A DNA stretch of 64,000 nucleotides from NCBI GenBank assembly GCA_949317995.1, contig OX439051.1:41977250-42041249 (forward strand), in the 5' to 3' direction. The notes beneath the pieces are model-generated. The model was not told the DNA's origin. It saw nothing but the letters and a program-made list of their open reading frames with translations, and made no database searches. Made by a program: the position numbers and the translations under genes. Below, piece after piece: positions 1-11,500 of this stretch (positions are counted from its first letter, which is position 1; every line of letters starts with the position of its first letter). Source of the DNA: Acholoe squamosa (Eukaryota > Annelida > Polychaeta > Phyllodocida > Polynoidae).

Positions 1-1196
1 AACACAACCCAAAAGACACATAATGAACTGCTACTGCAAGAGTTAGGAGTGAGAAAATATTACTACATTTATCATAATGGCTCCCACAAGAATCTCTAAT
101 TGAAGTTTCCCTGACCAAAAAACGATTATTTTCCCTGACCGAAGTATTTCACGGAATGTGAAATATACATGTATATGATATCAGATTGTGGGGTCTATGT
201 AAGAACCCTGTGTCATGGTATATATTCAAGAAGTTGGGGCGTTAATAGGTAATAAGATAACAGTCACACTGAATGTGCTTAGATCCTACAGTTATACCTT
301 AAGGGTTATAGTTTAAGGGTCATATATAGTACATAAATTCATCACAATGATGCATGGTTGCAGCCCTGGCAAACTTATGTTCCCAGACTATATTCATGTG
401 TTATACCTACCCTATAGGGGTTGATACTCCCTAGAAGTGTCATCATGATGCCCAATTGCAAAGCTGGTGACCACACATGCCAGTGCTGCATTGATGCATC
501 ATGACGATCAAGGTACATGAACCTGGAGACATCATCTGGCCCTCAGAGGGTTAAGACTGAAGTCGATTATGTACCAAGTTTCGTTTTATTCATGATTCTC
601 TCAAGTAAAAATTTAGGGGACTGAACAAAAGACAGGAAAAGGGGGAGGGTTGGGTTTGTAGATAATTTCCTTCTCGAAGTGTTCCAATTGTTTGATATCA
701 TTACATCTGTAACTCACTATATCGTTTATGTTTATTTACTGGAATATATTAAGGCACACCGTGGGATAAAAAAAAGAATGCTATAAGGCACACCCTCTTT
801 TAGTTACCAGAAGAGAAACTTGTATTATTCTTGGTGAGGTTAATATCAATTAGACCCCACTTTTCTGACTAGACTCATAGATAGGACAGAGTTATAATTG
901 AGAGCCAGGTATAAATGGAGATGTGTGGTATTCTAAATCTTAAAAAAAAATTCAAAACAAGTCATACATAATCCAATTTTGCATTCCCTTCATAGTAAAA
1001 CTCCTGGGAGAGGCAAGCCCTACAATGCCCCCCTATCATACCTAAAGTTTCCCTATTGTGAAGGGGATATGTATACGGGAGACATGTTGATGGAAATGAT
1101 GCAGATGTTCCATCCATAACTATTCCACATAATCATAGCATTGAGGTGTATTGCAAACAGATGAACAAACGCATGAGATCTCTGTATGATGCATCC
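1..1196. other. 3' flank of the secreted-protein gene, no gene seen
   Basis: This AT-rich stretch holds no exon I can support on either strand. A degenerate copy of the dispersed palindromic repeat (CATCATGATGC near 443, GCATCATGAC near 496) lies at about 430-515. Frames are short and have no splice-site or homology support. Confidence 0.5.
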
Positions 1197-1202
1197 TTTA
1201 TT
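1197..1202 (-). terminator. candidate polyadenylation signal of the secreted-protein gene
   Basis: Forward TTTATT reads AATAAA on the minus strand, about 350 nt past the stop codon at 1551. It is the nearest canonical signal I found downstream of the last exon. Further AATAAA-type hexamers lie lower, near 580 and 735, so the true cleavage site is unproven. Confidence 0.4.
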
Positions 1203-1550
1203 TCACTCTTATTTTCAAAGGTAAAAAAGAATGAACATTGATATTAGAAGGCTTAATGAAGATTTAATGACAGCATACACAAATTTGTAAGCCATATTCA
1301 CTGAATCATTTCTCAGGGCTCCTCTTGTCATGTTGCATGATGGCCACACAGCATTCATAAAAGCTCTTCATTTGTTCAGTGGTAGAATAACATTCAGTTT
1401 TGACGATAACAGATGCCTTGCATTACAGCTAAAGGTTTACACTAACCCTGATTATGATGCTAGAATTTGAATCAATTCTGAATGGGTATCAATATGACTA
1501 GAACTAAGCATGAGCCAACTCAGCTCCCGGATTTCAGCTACTTTGATTGA

Positions 1551-1651
1551 TTAGTGCACCTCAGATAGAAAGGTGGTGAGTAGGAATATAACAGCAGCTG
1601 CCGGCACTTTGATGTAAGCATGGGTGAAGTGTAGGGTTGCTGGGCTGCCCC
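1551..1651 (-). CDS. exon 6 of secreted Cys-rich gene: GPI-signal-like tail
   Basis: 101 nt coding the last 32 residues, ending in TAA at 1551-1553. A possible omega site (SGGS) spans the exon 5/6 junction. A spacer and a 12-residue hydrophobic run follow, then a short polar end (SEVH). The acceptor is ATTATTTCAG. There are no cysteines here. Confidence 0.72.
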
Positions 1652-4600
1652 CTGAAATAATGAGATGTTTAGTCCATACTGTTACATCAACATTATTAAT
1701 CCCCCCCCCCCCTTTAGAACGGTAGTCTGTACATCCCTGATAGTACACTTCCATGCTCCTTTGTTGATTACAATATATCCCAATATATCAGCCACCTCAG
1801 TTTCAGATTAAAGTTGTCTTAAAAAAGAACTTTTCTCCATCGTTTTCTTACCCAAACCCAATCCAAATGTTTGCAAACATTAAAAATATCTGTTTGTGCC
1901 AAGTGGGTTCCCTTCATGGGCATGGACTAGTAACCATGTTGAGTCTGTGTATGTGGATACACATGTATACATAGACTCAACCAGGTAACTATCCATGCCC
2001 ATGGTTCCCTCTAAGTTCTATGAAGCAAGCACTTAAGGATTCTTGTCTAGCAGGTCTTAATCTGACTATTAGTGCAATTCATTTTGCTAGGCCATGTGCA
2101 TGACTAGCTGGTAAACAGGAATATTTTGAAAGGGAGAAATGAAATGACTTACCACTGATGGCTACATTTACTGGTTCAACTAGGGCCTCTGGTGGTAGAA
2201 CAATCCTGCACTGGGTGATGGTGTCATTCAGTGCCACCAGGTGTTGTCGTGTCAGGGCCTCTGTATAGCTGCACCCCATGGAGACATTCCACTGGCACTG
2301 CATGTACTTAGCTACAGGCCTGAAAGGGGGGAAAATGTATACATTTTTTTAACTAGAGGTCTATAAAGAAAAATCATGAAGGGTTGGTAAATATTCCCAG
2401 ACTTCCTCAATTTTTTAACTGGTGTAATCCAAGATTTATAAACTCAAGAGGAGAATGAATATTAAGTTTTCACCGACATGTTTTGGGTTTTTCAACCCTT
2501 TGTCAAGGAACATTTTTTTGTATAGAGGTGGACTTACTAGTCCTTGGGAGCCTTATGCAGGCTTCCCAATATTTATATTCCATAAAGAAAAATCCTATGT
2601 AGTTAGGCATGGGTCGGTAAAGGGTAATAGTGCAATGTTGTTACAAACTTTTAAAAGAATAATAATAATCAGCGAAAGGCTTTATTTTTTCAATCATCTA
2701 TCAAGGAAATTAGGCTTATTGTCAGCTATATACCTGTAAACTCATAATTCATGTCAGTTATCTGGCTATGGGTATGTAGAGGAATCATATTACTTATATT
2801 TCTAACTATAGGCATGTGTTGCAAAGAACGAGGACATGTTACCTTTTCAAATTATAGGCATGATGCTTACAAGAATAGGGCATACAGTCAGCTGTAGAAG
2901 TAAAGGAATGCTATAGGCCTGTTTTCCCTACTGCAGTAAGGTCTGCAAGTTTTTAGGGCTGAGTGATTTATTGCGATTAGAAGGGGAGAGGGGCATGGTA
3001 GACTTGGGTATGCTGTTTTTTTTACATCCCCCCCCCCCCTTAATATAGTAAAAGTCATCTGACCCCTTCAATAAAACTGAGTTTGCAAAGTCCACCAAAC
3101 ACTTTTATGATGAACAGAATTGTATTCTTCTATCAGTAAATTGATGGATGTATAGAGTACCATGGTATCAACTACACCTTTCTTTGGTTAAAGAAAATAC
3201 ATGACCCTGTGTACATGCTTTTGGATTAGAAAGTGGAGAACCCTGCGTACAAGGTGCACCCCCAACTTGGGGAAATGGAAGCAGGCGCATCCACGACTTG
3301 ATTCGTGTAGAAGACGCACCTTATAAGCAAGAGGTTATGGTAGTTATCTTTTTTAATAAAAGCTTTGCTCCCCTCCAAAAAGGCCTCTTTTCAAAATGAC
3401 TCCTACCCCTCTAAACTACCCCCCCCCCCACTTGATAACATAATTCAGTACTTAAGTGACTTAAAGATTATGGCCTATACTCTGTATTGTAAATGTAATC
3501 CAAGTGAACTGTATAATTATAATTAAGGCCTATGCAATACAGTGAAGTCTCAATACTCTGCCATGCCAAAACCCTTGTAAATATTAGTCAGATCTGAGAC
3601 TGGCAGAAAATTAAAAATTAAGTTCAATTCTTTAAAAATGATTTCCTGTATAAACCTGGTGGATATTGGGGGTGTCGACGGTAGTGTTATAACTTACATG
3701 CAGTCAAGCACAGAACCTTTGAGGAGGTTCTCCACTCTTTCTTCGGAGGATTTCCAACAAACAGTGAGTGCAGCTATACGAGTCTGTATGCTCTCCAAGC
3801 ATTCTGAAAGATAATACAATATATGAGGGCCATATAGAACACGGATTATCGTAAATTCTCTCGTATAAGCCGCGGCTTATACCAGAACCCAAATCAAAAT
3901 TAGGCTTATAGGATCAACCCAAAGTGGGGGTGCGACTTATACAAGGGTATTGACATTATGATACAGTATCAAAATGCCAATGTTCAAGCCCATATGAGGC
4001 ATATAGCTTCCTTTGAAACTCAGGGTGCGGCTTATATGAGGGGTGCGGCTTATAAATAGGAGAGAATTTACGGTAATGCAGCATGATCCTATGGCCATGA
4101 TGGCAGTAATCCTGGCTGGTACATAACCAGTGCTAGGTGCATGCATCTTGGTGACGCTGCAGGTTTGTGACATTCCTTATGGGTCTACATAATGCTCCAA
4201 TGTAGTGTTACCAGGTAATTCCACATGCATTGCATTGATGCATCATGACAACCAGGAAACATGAGCCTAGAGCCCTAGTAGAGGCATCACACAGTCCAGC
4301 ATTGCACTGATCATGTAGGATGAGGGGGTAGCAGTGCTATTTCACAGCCACGAATTAATGATTCTATTTTATATTCAGATTGTCAGGATGCACACAGAAA
4401 AAGTGGTCCATAAGTATGGGTGGTGGACTTTAAAATTTACACGTACTCCGAAAATTCATTTGATCTCCTCAGAGTTGTTTAAATTCTTTTTTACCCCCCC
4501 CAACCCCCCCAACCCCCCAAACAAACACCCTCCAATTGTTAAAATGTTACCACTCCCATATTTCAATTGAGTTGATATCTTTGTATTTTTCTCATAATGA

Positions 4601-4988
4601 ATATGACAATACAGAAGCTTTACAGCATGACAGCTGATCAAAAACAAAAATGATCAAACCTACCTGGGTTACATAATCTGGCCATCATATATGCAGAATC
4701 AGCAACAGACAATGACCTCATAGATGGCAAGGTCCTTGATTGCAATTCTGTATCTGAGACAGGGATCTTCGTTGTGCAGTCTGCTGTGGCATCTGCAAAA
4801 CACTCAGCCAGAGAATCAACACCCATCTTGGATATTGTGCTGAAAATGAAACATCAGTCAGGGTTTAGTGGACTGTATGTAGAAAAATTATTTCTCATAA
4901 GGATTTTGACTGGTGTGGCAGAGGAAGCCAGGCAATAGAGGGTTCATTAACTGCATGTACACGTTGAGGGCTTAAATGCTACAATATA

Positions 4989-5057
<69 letters not shown>

Positions 5058-5938
5058 TAGAGCAAGCAGTTCCATAATTCCTAGTATATCCTTACAAATT
5101 TGGATACCCATGCATAGGCCTAGGCACAGGGAACTACCCAATCTCAAATACTGGCAAAGGGCAACATTTTTCCAAATGTTCTTTTTGGGTAACTTACTCG
5201 CATGTGGCGGTACCGTTGAACTTAGGGCTGCTGATATCTGCACTTAGGGCTGAACCAACTGCCATGCTAGACTGCATGTCTGGGGGCAATTTGGCTGCTA
5301 GTTCCCCTAAGGTATTCCTGATGTATGACTTGATGGCGCCCTCGATACATGGGTTCACTGATTCTAATTCACACATTGGCAGGCTGCTCTTGTCTCCCAC
5401 CTTTGGAATTTGGCTGCTGACTGCACCTGAATTGATGAATTTTGTTTTATCTAAACACCATGAATTTACTGGAGACCTTTTGAGCATTTTAGTAGACCCA
5501 GCTAACAAAAATGTATTAGATGGGCACAAACATAGACTTTTTATTTTTGTGTGTGTCAAATTCGGGTAAAGTCTTCCCTTAAGATGGGAGCATTCACTTT
5601 GAATGATATCATATAATGTACCTCCACCTAGCAGGATATGAAGGAAAAATTTAGTTCCATCAATGTAACAGATACAAAAATATTTAGAACCTGTCAATGT
5701 CTTATGGACATAAAACAAATTTAGAAGAACCCCATTAAAAAAGTTGAAAACATTTTAGACACATGTTTGTATCTAAGCCATATAGAAACGTTATATTACA
5801 TTGTAGATACAAGTGGTTGCAAATAAACCTTAAAGAAATCTTTCATAACATTTTTTGTCTACTGGAATACATGGAAACATACTACAAACTGAATTACTTA
5901 CCAATATAGGAGATGAGCAACAATGTCAATATGTCCAT
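1551..5938 (-). CDS. secreted, cysteine-rich, probably GPI-anchored protein; six-exon gene
   Basis: Join of 5902-5938, 5198-5426, 4664-4839, 3698-3803, 2153-2319 and 1551-1651 on the minus strand: 816 nt, 271 residues plus stop. All five introns have GT and AG ends with mostly GTAAGT donors; phases run 1,2,1,2,1 and match at each junction, which strongly supports the model. The protein starts with a signal peptide (MDILTLLLISYIG), then has 12 cysteines spread over residues about 28-220 and three N-glycosylation sequons (NGT, NVS, NDT). The last 32 residues end in a hydrophobic run (AAAVIFLLTTFL) after a small-residue SGGS stretch, the layout of a GPI-attachment signal. Even cysteine number, sequons and no internal membrane segment point to a disulphide-bonded extracellular protein. 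I do not recognise the family; a lineage-specific surface protein is likely. A single-pass membrane protein is the alternative to GPI anchoring. Confidence 0.82.
2153..2319 (-). CDS. exon 5 of secreted Cys-rich gene
   Basis: 167 nt covering residues 183-239. It carries cysteines 10-12 (MQCQW, MGCSY, TQCR) and two sequons (WNVS, LNDT). The acceptor is CCTTTCAG and the donor GTAAGT, phase 1. Confidence 0.8.
3225..3330. repeat. degenerate remnant of the CGTATAAGACGC MITE family
   Basis: Fragments such as GTAGAAGACGCACCTTATAA and CTGCGTACAAGGTGCACC match the inner arms of the intact MITEs at 9641 and 12562. Both termini are lost. It lies in intron 4 of the secreted-protein gene. Confidence 0.4.
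3698..3803 (-). CDS. exon 4 of secreted Cys-rich gene
   Basis: 106 nt covering residues 148-183, with cysteines 7-9 (ECLES, TVCWK, LDC). The acceptor is TATCTTTCAG and the donor GTAAGT. A TA-flanked MITE begins only 45 bp upstream of it (in the direction of transcription), inside intron 3. Confidence 0.8.
3849..4073. mobile_element. MITE, GTAAATTCTCTC family, TA target duplication
   Basis: The ends read TCGTAAATTCTCTC and GAGAATTTACGG, an imperfect terminal inverted repeat. Flanking TA dinucleotides lie at 3847-3848 and 4074-4075. The inner arms carry repeated GTATAAGCCGC / GCGGCTTATA blocks. No transposase frame is present. TA duplication suggests mobilisation by a Tc1/mariner-type transposase. 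It sits in intron 3 of the secreted-protein gene. Confidence 0.7.
4664..4839 (-). CDS. exon 3 of secreted Cys-rich gene
   Basis: 176 nt covering residues 89-148, entered in phase 2 and left in phase 1. It carries cysteines 4-6 (in AECF, ADCT and RLCN). The acceptor follows CATTTTCAG; the donor is GTAGGT. Confidence 0.8.
4988..5056. repeat. (TG)n(TA)n microsatellite
   Basis: A short TG run passes into about 28 TA dinucleotides ending at 5056. It lies in intron 2 of the secreted-protein gene, about 140 bp from exon 2. Expected to be length-polymorphic and able to form a cruciform. Confidence 0.95.
5198..5426 (-). CDS. exon 2 of secreted Cys-rich gene
   Basis: 229 nt covering residues 13-89. 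It carries cysteines 1-3 (in PMC, NPC and ATC), one sequon (FNGT) and a serine/alanine-rich middle. The acceptor follows AATTCAG; the donor is GTAAGT, phase 2. Confidence 0.8.
5902..5938 (-). CDS. exon 1 of secreted Cys-rich gene: signal peptide
   Basis: The coding part begins with ATG at 5938-5936 and encodes 12 residues plus one base of codon 13. The sequence is a leucine/isoleucine-rich secretion signal. The donor is GTAAGT, phase 1. The upstream 5' leader has no obvious TATA box. Confidence 0.75.
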
Positions 5939-7892
5939 GTTATCTCTCTGATATCTTCCAAATTCTGATTTTCCTCATATTTAGGTGTCACAATTTAACC
6001 TCCTTCATCACTCTCCAGACATTGATTCTAACCAATATGTCATCAGTAAGTTTACAGTCAACTAAATATGCGATTGGAAAAAGGTAGTAACTGGATTGCT
6101 GGCATGGATGGGCATGGTATAGGTGCTAATTGAAGCCATTTGCACATTTTCAAATTGTGTATTTAGTTTTTTGATTGTCAATTTTGAAGGTGATAAGGTG
6201 CCTCAGCTGGCACCTCTAACTGTGCGCTAAAATAGCCATTAATTCATCGCCTTAGTGCAAGAAGGTTGTAATTGACATTTTGGCAAAAATGAATTGTCTT
6301 CTGTTTGACCCTTATCTAGCTAACTATGAAAGTACTGATGATATGTGTGCCTACAGGCCCCAGTGCAATGTTGGTGTTTCCACTTTGTGCTATAGTAAGC
6401 GGAACATTTCTTTTGCCTCTCCTGTAAAACTTGAAAAATGCAGTTACAACCCTCTTGCACTTCGGTGGCAAATAACAACATGGTAATTTTCTAAAATAGG
6501 TGATGAAATGAACGCCCAGGATGATTGCTTTGTACATGACTCTTTGATCTTGATATGGACCTCAGGTGAACACGTTAATTAAACATTTTGACTACGGAAC
6601 AGTGAAAATCTATGCTCATTTGCTGCCATGATCACTAACAGAACCAGAACAAATAACAGACGACTACTGCAAGGAATTTGGATCCCCCCTTGATTTCTTT
6701 TTAAACAGATTTTTTTTTGCATATATCTCATCTGATACAAACACGATCGTTGGAAATTGATGAATACATATTATGAGGTATGGATTATTTCCACTTAAAA
6801 TGTCAAAGATATCTCAATATGCAAAACAAATTACTGGACGCTATTAGTACAACACAATTAACATGGCACCTAGGCCTCTGCGTAAAACATCATTTATAAT
6901 AAGATTCCAATTTACCTACCTGGTACAAATTATTGCTATTCAGTCGATAATTAAAGTAATCGGATCACCAGGAGACCACTCCCATCAATTTAGACCAAAC
7001 CTGTCTAGACATTTGAACCCTGCCCCCCCCCATCACCCTCCACCTTTGCCGGCCAGCAAGTCTGCCACGCCCATACATATACATGGGGGTGGGTGGGGAT
7101 TGTTACACTTACCATTAAACCTAACAGATGAGCCGTGGCACCCACATTATAAGTCACACACTACTCTCTTTTTCTTCTTGTCCAACCCCCCCCCCCCAGC
7201 CAACATCAGACCAGAAATGATAGAAACACTATTCCCAGTTAGGCTATAAAAAAAGAGAAAAAAAAATGACGCAGTGAAACAAAGTACATATGTTTCATTT
7301 ACTATTCAAACCGCTTTCAAGAAAACTTTCAAAGCCAGCCTAAAAGAAAAACGCCAGCAATTTAAAAGCTGCCAGGGAAAAAAAAACTGACGATGCAGAG
7401 GTTATTAACGGTTAACCTATCTCCTTTTATTTTAATTATTTCTTACTTCGAAAATACACACTAGGGCGGCCTGCTCAGGCTTACTTAACACAATCTTACA
7501 ATTGAACATTTTCTCATCTTTGGTAAATATCATTCTTCCCGGTTGATAGTCTCACATTGCTGCCAAAAGGGCTACGGATTCTAAAGCCGAAACTTTTATC
7601 CAATATCTGTGATAGGAGAAATTCCTGTGGATATACCACAGCCATGTATAAGCCACCCTGACTTTGGAAGACAGCAGCAATAAACATCCGATTCACTTAC
7701 GAGGCCCGGTTTATACTGGGAATAGACGGTAATAAGACCCGTCACGTAAATCTCAAGTGCCCCCCCCCCCAATATACTAGGGGTCATGTTCATGAGAGGG
7801 GGGTTCTGACTAGCGGGATTGTTCACAAATATTTATGCTCCCCCCCCCTTCGCTCAGCATTTTACTATACAAGGGGTCAATGGTTAGGAGAT
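5939..7892. other. intergenic upstream region with C-runs, no gene seen
   Basis: This is the 5' side of the secreted-protein gene. C-runs of eight or more occur near 7020, 7188, 7760 and 7842. Frames of 60-128 codons exist but lack splice sites, domains or compositional support, and the longest (from 6863) is proline-rich because of the C-runs. I see no promoter motif I can defend. Confidence 0.5.
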
Positions 7893-8003
7893 TATGTTAA
7901 GGATTCAATTGAAAATTTAGGATCTAAGATCTATGATCAAGAGGCCCATGTTAAGGATGCAATTGAGAGGATTCAATTTAGGATCTGTCATCTATGATCA
8001 AGA
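7893..8003. repeat. short tandem duplication, about 55 bp x 2
   Basis: ATGTTAAGGATTCAATTG near 7893 recurs, modified, as ATGTTAAGGATGCAATTG near 7948. Both copies run into a TCTATGATCAAGA block. The copies have diverged and differ by a small insertion. Confidence 0.7.
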
Positions 8004-8116
8004 TATTTGGATTTCATATTTAAATTTGACAATCAATTCTGAGTTTAATAACAATTCTAAAAGCAGTTAAATTGCAGTGCGTTTCCCGGATTAGAAATTT
8101 ATCCCATATTTTCGGC

Positions 8117-8350
8117 AAAGTAAACACAGCAAAGCTGTAATGCCGTGCATATTCATATCATTTTCTAAGAAGTATAGAATTGATTTACAACATTTTTAAT
8201 ATGATCTTAGATCAAAATTTTCAGAACAAATATTATTTTAATACGGAATCTAAAAGCCCTTCATATGTTGTGTGTTTTGCAATTTATTAATCTATAACAT
8301 ACTTTCAGGAAAGTAAACACAGCAATGCTGTAATGCCGTGCATATTCCTA
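8117..8350. repeat. 43-bp direct repeat, two copies 193 bp apart
   Basis: AAAGTAAACACAGCAAAGCT at 8117 is repeated as AAAGTAAACACAGCAATGCT at 8310, both followed by GTAATGCCGTGCATATTC. The pair lies just outside the left inverted end of the composite satellite element. Confidence 0.8.
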
Positions 8351-8576
8351 TTATGATCCAAGGAAAAAAGATCATTATATATGAACTCTATGGCCTTTGG
8401 AATGGACCTATACTTAAATATATGCTCTGATTGTTGTGCTTCCTCGCTCTCTATGTAAAACCCTGTCCCATTGCTATAGTATGGAGTAAACCTATGCCTG
8501 GATTAAAATATGCAAATAAGGAATGTGTGTGAGGGTTGGGAGTAGTGTGGTGGTGGTATTGGTGGTGGTGGTGTCA

Positions 8577-11500
8577 CAATGGTCACTAACATCCATCTGA
8601 TAACTTTAGAAGATCAAAATTGACCACATATGACCTGGATCCCTCTGTTTCCTAAAACCAAGATGGCTGACACACAAGGAAAACAATAGAATTAGGTAGT
8701 TGAGGTTTCCCAATGATCACTAACATCCATCTGATAATTTCTGAAGATCAAAATTGACCACATATGGCCTGGATCCCTGTGATTCCTAAAACAAAGATGG
8801 CCGACACATATGGGAAACAATAGAATTAGGTCGTTGAGGTTTTCCAATTATCACTGACATCCATCTGATAACATTTGAAGATCAAAATTGACCACGTATG
8901 ACCTGGATCCCTGTGTTTCCTAAAACCAAGATGGCCATCACACATGGAAAACAATAAAATTGGGTAGTTGAGGTCTCCCAATGGTCACTAACATCCATCT
9001 CATAATTTTTGAAGATCAAAGTTGACAATATATGGCCTTGATCCCTGTGTTTTCTAAAACAAAGATGGCCGACACATATTGGAAAAAATAGAATTAGGTA
9101 GTTGAGGTCTTTCAATGGTCACTAACATCCATCTGATAACTTTTGAAGATCAAAATTGACCACATATGACCTGGATCCCTGTGTTTCCTAAAACAAAGAT
9201 GGCCGACACACATGGAAAACAATAAAATTGGGTAGTTGAGGTGTCCCAATGGTCACTAACATCCATCTATAACTTTTTTTTAAAGATCAAAATTGACCAT
9301 ATATGACCTGGATCCCTGTGTTTCCTAAAACAAAAGATGGCCGACACACATGGAAAACAACAAAATTGGGTAGTTGAGGTCTCCCAATGGTCACTAACAT
9401 CCATCTGATAACTTTTGAAGATCAAAATTGACCTCATATGACCTGGATCCCTGTGTTTCCGAAAACCAAGATGGCCGACACACATGGAAAACAATAAAAT
9501 TAGGTACTTGAGGTGTCCCAATGGTCACTACCATCCATCTGATAACTTTTGAAGATCGAAGTTGACCATATATGGCCTGGATCCCTGTGTTTCCTAAAAC
9601 AAAGATGGCCGACATATATGGAGAACAATAAAATTAGCTACCGTAAACTCCCGCGTAGAAGACGCGCTGCGCGTATAGGACGCACCCCAAACTCAGCAGT
9701 GGCATTTTCACGTATAAGACGCACCTCTTAGGGCTCAATTTTGTAAATCCAGTACATTTCTATAGTAAAATTACCCCTCGTATAAGACGCACCCTAAACT
9801 TCAGCAGATCATATAAGACGCACCAGGCATTTGTTTGGCGTAAAGGACACGTCTTATACGCGGGAGTTTACGGTAGTTGAGGTGTCCCAATGGTCACTAA
9901 CATCCATCTGATAACTTTTGAAGATTAAAATTGACAATATATGAGCTGGATCCCTGTGTTTCCTAAAACAAAGATGGCTGACACACATGGAAAACAATAA
10001 AATAGACTAGTTGAGGTCTCCCAATGGTCACTAACATCCATCTGATAATTTTTGAAGATCAAAGTTGACCATATATGGCCTGGATCCCTGTGTTTTCTAA
10101 AACAAAGATGGCCGACACATATTGAAAAAAGATAGAATTAGGTAGTTGAGGTCTTTCAATGGTCACTAACATCCATCTCATAACTTTTGAAGATCAAAAT
10201 TGACCATGTATGACCTGGATCCCTGTGTTTTCTAAAACAAAGATGGCCGACACATATTGGAAAAAATAGAATTAGGTAGTTGAGGTCTTTCAATGGTCAC
10301 TAACATCCATCTGATAACTTTTGAAGATCAAAATTGACCACATATGACCTGGATCCCTGTGTTTCCTAAAACAAAGATGGCCGACACACATGGAAAACAA
10401 TAAAATTGGGTAGTTGAGGTGTCCCAATGGTCACTAACATCCATCTATAACTTTTTTTTAAAGATCAAAATTGACCATATATGACCTGGATCCCTGTGTT
10501 TCCTAAAACAAAAGATGGCCGACACACATGGAAAACAACAAAATTGGGTAGTTGAGGTCTCCCAATGGTCACTAACATCCATCTGATAACTTTTGAAGAT
10601 CAAAATTGACCACATATGACCTGGATCCCTGTGTTTCCGAAAACCAAGATGGCCAACACACATGGAAAAGAATAAAACTAGGTACTTGAGGTGTCCCAAT
10701 GGTCACTACCATCCATCTGATAACTTTTGAAGATCGAAGTTGACCATATATGGCCTGGATCCCTGTGTTTCCTAAAACAAAGATGGCCGACATATATGGA
10801 GAACAATAAAATTAGCTAGTTCAGGTATCCCAATGGTCACTAACATCCATCTGATAACTTTTGAAGATTAAAATTGACAATATATTATGAGCTGGATCCC
10901 TGTTTCCTAAAACAAAGATGGCCGACACACATGGAAAACAATAAAATTGGGTAGTTGAGGTCTCCCAATGGTCACTAACATCCATCTGATAACTTTTGAA
11001 GATCAAAATTGACCACATATGACCTGGATCCCTGTGTTTCCGAAAACCAAGATGGCCGACACACATGGAAAACAATAAAATTAGGTATTAGGTACTTGAG
11101 GTGTCCCAATGGTCACTACCATCCATCTGATAACTTTTGAAGATCGAAGTTGACCATATATGGCCTGGATACCTGTGTTTCCTAAAACAAAGATGGCCGA
11201 CATATATGGAGAACAATAAAATTAGCTAGTTGAGGTGTCCCAATGGTCACTAACATCCATCTCATAACTTTTGAAGATTAAAATTGACAATATATGAGCT
11301 GGATCCCTGTGTTTCCTAAAACAAAGATGGCCGACACACATGGAAAACAATAAAATAGACTAGTTGAGGTCTCCCAATGGTCACTAACATCCATCTGATA
11401 ATTTTTGAAGATCAAGGTTGACCATATATGGCCTGGATCCCTGTGTTTTCTAAAACAAAGATGGCCGACACATATTGAAAAAAATAGAATTAGGTAGTTG

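Noticed and set aside
4947-5247. Frames through the TA microsatellite
   Set aside because: The YIYIYI translation is a direct product of the dinucleotide repeat.
5204-5569. 121-codon plus-strand frame opposite exon 2
   Set aside because: It is the antisense shadow of the well-supported minus-strand exon 5198-5426.
6280-6537. Overlapping 68- and 73-codon frames on opposite strands
   Set aside because: Neither has a splice signal, signal peptide or family resemblance; overlapping antisense frames of this size are expected by chance.
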